Origin: an uncultured Bacilli bacterium
GTDB lineage: Bacteria; Bacillota_I; Bacilli_A; RF39; UBA660
Assembly (NCBI GenBank): GCA_905236935.1
Contig: CAJOQL010000038.1
Location: 1-5,690 of the forward strand
DNA: 5,690 nt
Direction: 5' to 3'
Shown here piece by piece: positions 1 through 4,896 of this stretch (the first letter of the stretch is position 1; each line of letters opens with the position of its first letter). A program made the translations under genes and the position numbers. The notes under the pieces were generated by a model. The model did no database searches. It saw only the letters and a program-made list of their open reading frames with translations, and was not told where the DNA came from.

Positions 1-117
1 CTTTCTAATTGGGTTTCGTTAAAACAATTATACGACTTAAGTCTTTTTTTATATATAGAAATGTTTCACATCTATTGTATAACAACAAACTATATAAATT
101 AGATGCTAGATTGGCTA
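1..117. other. Left-edge segment, no supportable gene
   Basis: No convincing gene is visible. One plus-strand frame is open from the window edge to a TAG at 100-102 and could be the last 33 codons of an upstream gene, but it resembles no family I know. Another frame is open from 9 to a TGA at 138-140 without an ATG, and its end lies inside the promoter of the next gene. A short minus-strand frame with an ATG at 122-124 has no SD. The palindrome GACTTAAGTC (34-43) followed by seven T residues could be a remnant of an upstream terminator, but a hairpin there would have only three base pairs. Confidence 0.35.
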
Positions 118-146
118 ATGACATTTTATTTGAAGTTTGATATACT
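118..146 (+). promoter_or_regulatory. Sigma-A promoter of the small membrane protein gene
   Basis: ATGACA (118-123, five of six matches to TTGACA) is 17 nt from TATACT (141-146, five of six matches). The -10 is extended by TG at 138-139. Predicted transcription start is about 152, which leaves a leader of only about 15 nt before the ATG at 168. Confidence 0.7.
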
Positions 147-167
147 TAATAATAGAGAGTGATTAAT

Positions 168-560
168 ATGAAAAAGAAAATAAAAATAGCCATTCTTATA
201 ATAATTCTTTTTGCTATTACTGGCTTTATATATTATGTATTTAGCGAAGTAACTCCATATGAAGATAGTAAAAAACTATATATTAATTGTAATTCATATC
301 ATAAATCATACAGTGTATTATCTTCTGATAAAATAGATTTTGCTAAAAAAGATGATAAATGCGGAGTTTTATTTGAAGTAAGAAATGTTGATCGAAATTT
401 TATTAAATTAAAATCTGAAAAATATTTTTACAGTGCTAATAATAATGAAAGTATTAACGATAAAATAAGCCCTAAAAATGAAATATATGTTGAACCAGAT
501 AAAACTACAATCTTGTATTCTATAGATAAAACTACAAAATTTGAATTTGAATATAAATAG
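168..560 (+). CDS. Small membrane-anchored protein of unknown function
   Basis: This encodes 130 residues that I do not recognise. Residues 2-6 are lysine-rich (KKKIK) and are followed by one hydrophobic span at about 7-25, so the protein is probably an N-in, C-out single-pass anchor with about 100 residues outside the membrane. The outer part is polar, rich in Lys, Asn and Tyr, and has two cysteines (C41, C65) that could form a disulfide. There is no lipobox, so it is not a lipoprotein. A GTG at 159 is in frame, but I chose the ATG at 168 because the SD-like AGAGAG (154-159) lies 8 nt upstream of it and would be inside the gene otherwise. It is monocistronic: its own promoter lies upstream and a terminator starts at its stop codon. 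Confidence 0.8.
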   Translation: MKKKIKIAILIIILFAITGFIYYVFSEVTPYEDSKKLYINCNSYHKSYSVLSSDKIDFAKKDDKCGVLFEVRNVDRNFIKLKSEKYFYSANNNESINDKISPKNEIYVEPDKTTILYSIDKTTKFEFEYK

Positions 561-581
561 GGTTATAAACCTTATTTTTTT
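555..581 (+). terminator. Intrinsic terminator overlapping the stop codon
   Basis: A 10-bp stem (555-564 with 568-577, one G-U pair, loop ATA) is followed by a T run to 581. The TAG stop at 558-560 lies in the 5' arm. Confidence 0.8.
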
Positions 582-582
582 A

Positions 583-591
583 TGGTATAAT
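583..591 (+). promoter_or_regulatory. Extended -10 promoter of the cadherin-like gene
   Basis: TGGTATAAT is a perfect TATAAT (586-591) with the TGn extension. No good -35 is visible 17 nt upstream, as expected for extended -10 promoters. Predicted start is about 598. The SD AAAGGAAG (603-610) follows at a good distance from the ATG at 617. Confidence 0.75.
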
Positions 592-616
592 TTATTGTTA
601 GTAAAGGAAGAAACCT

Positions 617-2323
617 ATGAAAAAAAATCTTGTATTTTTAATATTATTATTTTTATTTACTCCATTTATAGTCCAAGCTGAAGAAGTTATTTTAAAATGT
701 GATAAAACAGACAAAATTAATCTTAATGATGAAATTATTTGTAGATTATCTATTAATTCTGACTTTATATATAATAAAATTAATTTTGATTTACTAAATA
801 CAGAAGGTATTAATATTGTAGATGTACGTTCTAATTACGAAAGAAGATGGAAAATAACTAATAATAATACTCTTTATAGTGCTACTTCTAATGAAAAACA
901 ATCAGATTTACAAGAATTTGGCATAATATTAATTAAAGCAGTAAAGTCTGGTATTCAAAACATAACTATTAATGAAATAACTTTAGAAAATACCATTGAT
1001 AATAACACAAAAGAACTTACTAGTGTTAATGCCACATTAAAAATAATATCATCTGACAATGAATTAAAAAGTATTTTAATAAATGATAAAGAACTTACTG
1101 ATTTTAATGTTAATAAAACTAAATATACTATTAATATAGGCTCTGAAGAAAGTATTAAAATAGATGCAATTGCAAGTAATGAATTTGCTAAAATTAACGG
1201 AATAGGCGAATTAAAATTATCTTCTAAAGTTAATAAATTTATATTTCCTATTGAAGTTATTAGTGAAGATAATATAGCTAAAATATATGTTTTAGAACTT
1301 CTAAGAACTAATACTAAGAATAATGAAACTAATAAAGAACTAGATAGCATAAATGTTAAAAATGATAAAGGGAATACACTTCTTATCAACTTTAAACCTA
1401 ACAATTATGAATACACTTTTGATGTCGATATTAATACTAAATACCTAGATATAACTCCAGTAATAAACAAAGAAAATTTAACATTTGTAAAAAATTATGG
1501 AACTCAGCGTCTAGAATTAAAATCAGGAAATAATATCGCTCTTATTAAAGTTCAAGATGAAAAAGGAGATATTTTAACTTATATAATTAATGTTATAAAA
1601 CCTATCGCTAATAAATCATCTAATAATTATATTAAATCATTATCTATTACCGGGTATGATATTAAATTTAGTAAAAGAGTAAAAAACTATACTTTAGAAA
1701 TAGACCCAAAAGATACTTTTTTAGATATTAAACCTATATTAGAAAATGAAAAAGCAAGATTTACCATTACTGGTAATAATAATTTAAAAAATGGTAGTAT
1801 TATTAAAATTGAAGTAACTGCTGAAAATGAAGAAAAGGCTATATATAAGATTAATATCAAAGAAAAACATCCTAATTATGGAAATACTTTTATTAAAGCT
1901 TTACTAGTTATTGGAATTATTTTACTAGTTTATAAATTTAGAAAAGATTTAATTGAGTTATTTACTCCGCCAAAGAAAAACACTACTGCAAGTGCAAGCA
2001 AGAAACAAACTAATAAATCGACTAATGCTAAGAAAGAGTTAAATGCCAAAGTAAAATCAAAAAAAGAAACTACTAATAAAAATGAATCTGCTTCAAATAA
2101 AAAGACTAAAACTAAAAATAATACCACTAAACCAAAGCAAAAAGGAGGTAATACAAAAAATACCAAAGCAAGTAGCTCTAAAACAAATACTAAAAAGCAA
2201 GCCACTAATTCCACATCAACAAGAAATCCGAGAAATAATTACACTAAAAAGAAAACCACAACAAGAAAAAAGGTAGGCAAACAAGTAGGAACTAATAAAA
2301 AGAAGAGTAGTAAGAAAAAATGA
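617..2323 (+). CDS. Secreted/membrane protein: cohesin-like region, three cadherin-like domains, basic cytoplasmic tail
   Basis: 568 residues. Order of parts: signal peptide (1-21, cleavage probably after VQA21); a beta-rich cohesin-like region (about 23-145) with C28 and C42 as a possible disulfide; three cadherin-like beta-sandwich domains of the Pfam PF12733 type at about 148-230, 239-329 and 337-417, each opening with an 'L.SI.I' strand and containing a '[F/Y]...' motif such as KTKYTINI, NYEYTFDV or VKNYTLEI; a membrane span (about 425-441); and a cytoplasmic tail (442-568). The tail has about 41 Lys/Arg and only about 5 Asp/Glu, is rich in Thr, Asn and Ser, and should be disordered. Domain naming is from pattern recognition and is firm for the repeats, weaker for the cohesin-like part. 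Such proteins usually bind partners at the cell surface; the ligand is unknown. The tail suggests binding to nucleic acid, ribosomes or anionic lipid inside the cell (inference). It is a single-gene unit with its own promoter and terminator. Confidence 0.85.
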   Translation: MKKNLVFLILLFLFTPFIVQAEEVILKCDKTDKINLNDEIICRLSINSDFIYNKINFDLLNTEGINIVDVRSNYERRWKITNNNTLYSATSNEKQSDLQEFGIILIKAVKSGIQNITINEITLENTIDNNTKELTSVNATLKIISSDNELKSILINDKELTDFNVNKTKYTINIGSEESIKIDAIASNEFAKINGIGELKLSSKVNKFIFPIEVISEDNIAKIYVLELLRTNTKNNETNKELDSINVKNDKGNTLLINFKPNNYEYTFDVDINTKYLDITPVINKENLTFVKNYGTQRLELKSGNNIALIKVQDEKGDILTYIINVIKPIANKSSNNYIKSLSITGYDIKFSKRVKNYTLEIDPKDTFLDIKPILENEKARFTITGNNNLKNGSIIKIEVTAENEEKAIYKINIKEKHPNYGNTFIKALLVIGIILLVYKFRKDLIELFTPPKKNTTASASKKQTNKSTNAKKELNAKVKSKKETTNKNESASNKKTKTKNNTTKPKQKGGNTKNTKASSSKTNTKKQATNSTSTRNPRNNYTKKKTTTRKKVGKQVGTNKKKSSKKK

Positions 2324-2352
2324 AACCATATCCAAAAGTATGGTTTTGTTTT
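2317..2352 (+). terminator. Intrinsic terminator after the cadherin-like gene
   Basis: The core AAACCATA (2323-2330) pairs perfectly with TATGGTTT (2339-2346) around an 8-nt loop. The stem can extend to about 14 bp through two G-U pairs, and the 3' side is T-rich (TTTTGTTTT). The TGA stop sits in the 5' arm. Confidence 0.8.
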
Positions 2353-2361
2353 ACCTTATAA

Positions 2362-2370
2362 TGCTATAAT
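2362..2370 (+). promoter_or_regulatory. Extended -10 promoter of the macro-domain operon
   Basis: TGCTATAAT gives a perfect TATAAT (2365-2370) with a TG extension. The -35 region is weak (TGGTTT at 2341-2346, 18-nt spacing) and lies within the preceding terminator. Predicted start is about 2377. Confidence 0.7.
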
Positions 2371-2395
2371 TTATATAGGGTTTGGAGTGGTAAAA

Positions 2396-2908
2396 ATGAG
2401 ATTAAAAGTTATAAAAGGAGATATTACTAATTTAGATGTAGATATCGTAATAAATGCTGCAAATAAAACCTTACTAGGTGGTGGCGGAGTAGATGGTAAA
2501 GTTCATCGCAAAGCCGGTAAGGGGTTATTAGAAGAATGCAAAAAACTAAATGGTTGTAATACTGGTGAAGCTAAAATGACAGATGGATATAATATGCCAT
2601 GTAAAAAGATTATTCATACTGTGGGTCCCATTTATTCTAATGGTCAAAAAGGAGAAGAAAAACTATTAAAAAACTGCTATCTAAATAGTATGCGCCTTGC
2701 TGAAGAATATCGTAAAAGTAATAACCTAGAAACTATATCTATTGCCTTCCCTTGTATAAGTACAGGAATTTATCATTATCCAAAATATGATGCGGCACTA
2801 TTAGCAATTAATGCTGTGAAAGAAACTAGTTACGATAACATTGAAGTTTTCTTTGTATGTTTTTTAGATGAAGATTATAATATTTACAATGAATTATTAA
2901 ATAAATAG
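2396..2908 (+). CDS. Macro-domain protein, MacroD/YmdB type (O-acetyl-ADP-ribose deacetylase / ADP-ribose hydrolase)
   Basis: 170 residues, the normal length for a stand-alone macro domain. Visible motifs: GDIT (8-11, adenine-binding Asp9); NAAN (20-23); the MacroD-type substrate loop GGGGVDGKVH (28-37) with Asp33; TGEAKMTDGYNMP (56-68); IHTVGP (73-78); and the second phosphate loop PCISTGIYHYP (119-129). The pattern N-x6-GGVD followed by GIY is that of hydrolytic MacroD enzymes, which remove acetyl from O-acetyl-ADP-ribose and mono-ADP-ribose from Asp/Glu side chains. The enzyme is cytosolic. An in-frame GTG exists at 2387, but the SD GGAG (2384-2387) is 8 nt before the ATG at 2396, so I take the ATG. 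It is the first gene of a two-gene operon; the next gene's SD overlaps its stop codon. No sirtuin, lipoyl-ligase or DarT-like toxin gene is beside it in this window. Confidence 0.93.
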   Translation: MRLKVIKGDITNLDVDIVINAANKTLLGGGGVDGKVHRKAGKGLLEECKKLNGCNTGEAKMTDGYNMPCKKIIHTVGPIYSNGQKGEEKLLKNCYLNSMRLAEEYRKSNNLETISIAFPCISTGIYHYPKYDAALLAINAVKETSYDNIEVFFVCFLDEDYNIYNELLNK

Positions 2909-2912
2909 GAGG
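2907..2912 (+). promoter_or_regulatory. Perfect SD overlapping the macro-domain stop codon
   Basis: AGGAGG begins inside the TAG stop (2906-2908) and ends 7 nt before the ATG at 2920. This is the strongest SD in the window. It implies translational coupling and similar or higher output of the downstream protein. Confidence 0.85.
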
Positions 2913-2919
2913 TTTTGAA

Positions 2920-3813
2920 ATGGAAAAAGCAGATAATATTTTAGAAAATGCAAAAATATTACTTATATCTGACATGATAGATGATTACAAAACTTTAGAA
3001 ACTTTAGGTTTTAAAAATATTCATTTTATAAGAACGATGGAAAATGCTGATTCTCACTTTCAGGATAACCTAGAAGAATTAAATAGTTATTTTATAATCA
3101 TAACTGGTTTTCAATCTATTTATAACTACCGGGTTATAAAAAATATGACTCTTCCAAATGATATTAAGAATTTAAAAGAAAGAAAATATTTTTATGAAGA
3201 GCCAAATAATAGAATGCCATATCCTTGGTTTCTAGAAGTTTTTATAAAAGTACCAAATGATAAACTAGAAGAAGAGTGGAACATTGATAATCATAGTCTT
3301 ACTAGTATTATAACAGGATGCCTTAATAATCTTGGCTATGAAATAAAAAATATTAAACCGACAATTAAAGAGAAGATTAACCCAAAAAGACCAATTGTTA
3401 AAAAAGAAATATCTGATAAAGAAGTTTATAATCATATTAAAAGTATGGCATTAACCTATCTAAGTTTAAAAGAAAATGGCTATACTGTTAATATTAATGA
3501 TTTAAATATTTATAAAAACAATAAAGAAATTAGAATTGAATATATGATTGATGGCATAATTGTAAGTGCTGTTACCATGCCTATTGAAGACTTTTATGAT
3601 GATGTTTTTATGGGAATTGAACTTATAAACAATAAAAGGAAATTAGCAAAAAATGAGGTGGGAATATACCAATCAGAAGATGAAAATATTCCAATTAGAA
3701 GAATTAATGATAAAGAATTATTAGCACTAAAAATAATTGAAGATAAATTATCTAATTATTTAGATAATCTAAAAAGACAAAAGCCTTATGTATTAAAACA
3801 TCAACTATGGTAA
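2920..3813 (+). CDS. Unrecognised protein coupled to the macro-domain enzyme
   Basis: 297 residues, not recognised. There is no signal peptide or membrane span, so it should be cytosolic. The first 65 residues look like the start of an alpha/beta fold: strand AKILLI (11-16) followed by SDMIDD, strand NIHFI (33-37), then strand YFIIITGF (57-64). This recalls receiver-like or Rossmann half-domains, but no catalytic motif is clear. A middle part (about 100-160) has an aromatic stretch, MPYPWFLEVF. The C-terminal half (about 170-297) starts with a Lys/Pro-rich linker (NPKRPIVKKE), then a helix and a beta-rich part (YTVNINDLNIY, EIRIEYMIDGIIVSAVTM), and ends in a charged helix. There is only one cysteine. 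The coupling to the macro-domain gene (11-nt gap, shared promoter) suggests a linked role in ADP-ribose metabolism or signalling; this is inference. No terminator of its own is evident, so transcripts may run on to the terminator at 3907-3935. Confidence 0.85.
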   Translation: MEKADNILENAKILLISDMIDDYKTLETLGFKNIHFIRTMENADSHFQDNLEELNSYFIIITGFQSIYNYRVIKNMTLPNDIKNLKERKYFYEEPNNRMPYPWFLEVFIKVPNDKLEEEWNIDNHSLTSIITGCLNNLGYEIKNIKPTIKEKINPKRPIVKKEISDKEVYNHIKSMALTYLSLKENGYTVNINDLNIYKNNKEIRIEYMIDGIIVSAVTMPIEDFYDDVFMGIELINNKRKLAKNEVGIYQSEDENIPIRRINDKELLALKIIEDKLSNYLDNLKRQKPYVLKHQLW

Positions 3814-3840
3814 TTGCAAAATAACTACCTATATGATAAT
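3814..3840 (+). promoter_or_regulatory. Possible promoter of the small plus-strand RNA
   Basis: TTGCAA (3814-3819) and GATAAT (3835-3840, five of six matches to TATAAT) are 15 nt apart, which is short but usable. Predicted start is about 3847-3850. The RNA could alternatively be processed from readthrough of the upstream operon. Confidence 0.5.
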
Positions 3841-3848
3841 ATTAAATT

Positions 3849-3879
3849 GAAAAGAACGGAAAACCTACCCCCTGTAGGT
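3849..3879 (-). terminator. Candidate terminator of the peptide (toxin) mRNA
   Basis: Read on the minus strand, ACCTAC pairs with GTAGGT (6 bp, loop AGGGG) and is followed by an imperfect U-rich tail (TTTTCCGTTCTTTTC). If used, the peptide mRNA is about 250 nt and its end coincides with the start of the opposing small RNA, giving full 3' overlap. Confidence 0.5.
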
Positions 3880-3906
3880 CTAGGTCATCTTTTCAGATGT
3901 TAGTTT

Positions 3907-3935
3907 CGCTACTTAAAGGGTAGCGTCCTTTTTTT
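3907..3935 (+). terminator. Intrinsic terminator of the small RNA (and perhaps the macro operon)
   Basis: CGCTAC (3907-3912) pairs with GTAGCG (3920-3925) around TTAAAGG, followed by TCC and seven T residues (3929-3935). On the minus strand the hairpin is followed by AAAC, so it should act in the plus direction only. Confidence 0.8.
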
Positions 3936-3940
3936 GTTTA

Positions 3941-4018
3941 CTAGTTAAAAAATATCAAGCAAAATATTAATGCAAACATTATTAATACGATTAACTTGTT
4001 AAAAAACTTATCTCTCAT
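3941..4018 (-). CDS. 25-residue hydrophobic peptide, candidate type I toxin
   Basis: The peptide begins MRDKFFNKLIVLIM and continues as an unbroken hydrophobic stretch to FFN, with one Cys (C20). A charged N-terminus (R2, D3, K4, K8) and a span at about 9-24 predict a single membrane helix with its N-terminus inside, as in the small membrane toxins Fst, TxpA, BsrG and Ldr. I see no sequence identity to any of these. The start is well supported: GAAAGGA on the minus strand (plus positions 4027-4033) lies 8 nt before the ATG. An in-frame ATG three codons earlier (4025-4027) overlaps the SD and is rejected. The gene has a near-ideal promoter (4104-4133), an approximately 78-nt leader able to hide the SD, and a converging small RNA. 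It could instead be a harmless small membrane protein. The toxin role is inference from size, topology and antisense arrangement. Confidence 0.65.
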   Translation of the reverse strand: MRDKFFNKLIVLIMFALIFCLIFFN

Positions 4019-4021
4019 ATT

Positions 4022-4075
4022 GATCATCCTTTCATTTTATGTAAGTAAATGAATATGTTTTTCTGAAAGATGACC
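4022..4075 (-). promoter_or_regulatory. SD-sequestering leader hairpin of the peptide mRNA
   Basis: In the peptide mRNA, leader segment GGUCAUCUUUCA (plus positions 4064-4075) can pair with UGAAAGGAUGAUC (4022-4034), which contains the SD. This gives 12 pairs with one bulged G and one G-U pair, across a loop of about 29 nt. It would block ribosome entry. The same leader segment is also complementary to the mRNA's 3' UTR, so the two folds are alternatives. Confidence 0.55.
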
Positions 4076-4103
4076 TGAACCGCTAAATTTCCGTTCGAAC
4101 TTC

Positions 4104-4133
4104 ATTATATAATTTTTAATATATTTATGTCAA
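4104..4133 (-). promoter_or_regulatory. Consensus sigma-A promoter of the peptide mRNA
   Basis: On the minus strand, a perfect TTGACA (plus 4128-4133) and a perfect TATAAT (plus 4104-4109) are separated by 18 nt. This is the best promoter in the window. The predicted start is about 4096-4098, so the mRNA begins at or next to GAACGGAAA. Confidence 0.85.
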
Positions 4134-4174
4134 TAAAAATTAAAAGCAATCCTAGATAAATAAAGGGATTGCTT
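4131..4174 (-). terminator. Second minus-strand terminator insulating the peptide promoter
   Basis: AAGCAATCC (4144-4152) pairs perfectly with GGATTGCTT (4166-4174) over a 13-nt loop. On the minus strand it is followed by TTTTAATTTTTATT. The tail runs into the -35 box of the peptide promoter, so it would stop readthrough from the kinase gene before the toxin unit. Confidence 0.65.
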
Positions 4175-4210
4175 ACAAATATTAATTATTTGAAAAAAAT
4201 ATATTTGCAT

Positions 4211-4240
4211 AAAAAGTAGGCCTCGTGCAAGCCTATTTTT
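4211..4240 (-). terminator. Terminator of the dNMP kinase gene, possibly bidirectional
   Basis: AAAAGTAGGC (4212-4221) pairs with GCCTATTTTT (4231-4240) over a 9-nt loop with one G-U pair. T runs lie on both sides, so it may work in both directions. The TAA stop of the kinase (4239-4241) overlaps the stem. Confidence 0.8.
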
Positions 4241-4778
4241 ATTTTAAAATAACATTATCTAATAATTCATTTATCTTTAATTTTAAATCATCAAGAGTTT
4301 TATCATTCATAATAATATGCTCAAAATTTTTATAATTATCAAGTGCAAGTTCAGTTGGATGATTTTTCTCTTCCTCACTTTTATATGGATTAAAATTTGG
4401 CCTTATAATATGCAATTTAATTGCTTTAGGAAAATACTCTTTGATTATATCCAATTCTTCTGGGAGTCTAGCATCACTAATAGTAATAATATCATAATAA
4501 TTAGAGTAAACTAAAATATCTTCATAAATTCGTTTAATAAAAAAGTACTCATTAATATTTTTACGAATATTTTCTCCTAAATCTTGAAGTAAAACTCTAG
4601 GTTTATTATTTTCAGAGCCATCCCAATTACTAATATTTTTAGCATACATTTTTATATAAGAAGAAAATTGCAAATTAATTGTTTTAAAATTTTTACTATT
4701 GGCATACATCTTAATATAATTTGCAGTAGTATCTTTTCCAGCTTTAGCCTTACCAGATATAATAAATATTAAAGCCAT
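4239..4778 (-). CDS. Deoxynucleoside monophosphate kinase-like P-loop protein
   Basis: 179 residues, cytosolic. Features of the phage-type dNMP kinase / adenylate-kinase-like superfamily are visible: Walker A in the form GKAKAGKDT (9-17, Lys15 and Thr17); a central strand with ISDARLPEE (100-108), which matches the family's 'hxDhRhPxE' motif; a strand and Arg before the lid region (LHIIRP, 122-127); and HPTELALD (140-147), corresponding to the 'H.SE..LD' element of these kinases. The enzyme would use ATP to convert dNMPs to dNDPs for DNA synthesis. Such genes are frequent in phages and also occur as chromosomal copies in Firmicutes; no other phage gene is seen nearby. It is a single gene, divergent from the gene at 4897. 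Its SD is weak (AAGTGATAAT before the ATG). A possible -10 TATACT lies at 4803-4808, without a clear -35. Exact nucleotide preference cannot be told from sequence. Confidence 0.8.
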   Translation of the reverse strand: MALIFIISGKAKAGKDTTANYIKMYANSKNFKTINLQFSSYIKMYAKNISNWDGSENNKPRVLLQDLGENIRKNINEYFFIKRIYEDILVYSNYYDIITISDARLPEELDIIKEYFPKAIKLHIIRPNFNPYKSEEEKNHPTELALDNYKNFEHIIMNDKTLDDLKLKINELLDNVILK

Positions 4779-4794
4779 ATTATCACTTACTTTC

Positions 4795-4874
4795 TAAAAG
4801 ATAGTATAAACTATTTTTTTATAAAAATAAATAAATACCAAAATATCTTTGTAAAGTCCAATAAAAGATAGTAT
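4795..4874 (+). repeat. 13-bp direct repeat in the divergent spacer
   Basis: TAAAAGATAGTAT occurs at 4795-4807 and 4862-4874. The first copy overlaps the possible -10 of the kinase gene; the second overlaps the -10 of the thioredoxin-fold gene. It could be an operator pair or chance in AT-rich DNA. The first copy also forms a small hairpin with ACTATTTTTT (4809-4818). Confidence 0.6.
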
Positions 4875-4877
4875 TAT
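4849..4877 (+). promoter_or_regulatory. Promoter of the thioredoxin-fold gene
   Basis: TTGTAA (4849-4854) and TATTAT (4872-4877, five of six matches) are spaced by 17 nt. The predicted start is about 4884, directly at the SD AAGAGGTG (4884-4891), so the leader is very short. Confidence 0.65.
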
Positions 4878-4896
4878 TATTACAAGAGGTGTTTTG

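Larger units (their letters stand above)
3849..3935 (+). ncRNA. Candidate antitoxin RNA of a type I toxin-antitoxin locus
   Basis: An approximately 87-nt non-coding RNA is inferred from a possible promoter upstream, three hairpins and a terminator. Hairpin 1: ACCTAC/GTAGGT (3863-3868 with 3874-3879, C-rich loop). Hairpin 2: CATCT/AGATG (3886-3890 with 3895-3899, loop TTTC), extendable through CTAG/TTAG with a 2-nt bulge. Hairpin 3 is the terminator at 3907-3925. It is transcribed toward the minus-strand peptide gene at 3941-4018 and is antisense to that mRNA's 3' UTR. In addition, nt 3883-3895 (GGTCATCTTTTCA) can form 13 continuous pairs, two of them G-U, with the peptide's SD region (4022-4034). 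Its first half has the same sense as the peptide mRNA leader (GAACGGAAA and AGGTCATCTTT(T)CAGA), making an inverted repeat in the DNA. The antitoxin role is inference from this architecture; a plain attenuator or mobile-element end is the alternative. Confidence 0.55.
3854..4096. repeat. Inverted repeat joining peptide mRNA 5' leader and 3' UTR
   Basis: Left arm: GAACGGAAA (3854-3862) and AGGTCATCTTTTCAGA (3882-3897). Right arm, inverted: TCTGAAAGATGACCT (4062-4076) and TTTCCGTTC (4088-4096). The blocks match perfectly apart from one extra T on the left. The segments between the blocks differ in length (19 against 11 nt). In the peptide mRNA this makes the 5' and 3' ends complementary. Confidence 0.85.

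Noticed and set aside
9..140. Plus-strand frame ending ...LANDILFEV as a possible gene end
   Set aside because: It has no ATG, has an in-frame stop just upstream at 6-8, and its last codons coincide with a good promoter for the next gene.
955..1404. Long open frame on the minus strand inside the cadherin-like gene
   Set aside because: It lies opposite a clear gene, its hydrophobic composition is the mirror of Asn/Lys/Ile-rich coding, and it has no supporting promoter or family match.
2141..2150. Internal AAAGGAGGT resembling a strong SD
   Set aside because: No start codon lies at a useful distance downstream; it encodes Lys-Gly-Gly within the tail.
1930..2276. Open frames on both strands across the Lys-rich tail
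   Set aside because: They are by-products of low-complexity A-rich codons; no SD fits and the main frame carries the known domain order.
3849..3935. Known riboswitch, SRP RNA or tmRNA
   Set aside because: The conserved cores of these RNAs are absent; AGGTCA alone is not enough for SRP RNA, and no metabolic gene follows.
3854..4096. Inverted repeat as ends of a miniature transposable element
   Set aside because: No flanking target-site duplication is visible and the arms coincide with predicted transcript starts, which the RNA-pairing model explains better; not fully excluded.
4317..4514. Plus-strand open frame inside the kinase gene
   Set aside because: It is opposite a P-loop kinase with clear motifs, and no SD or promoter precedes it.
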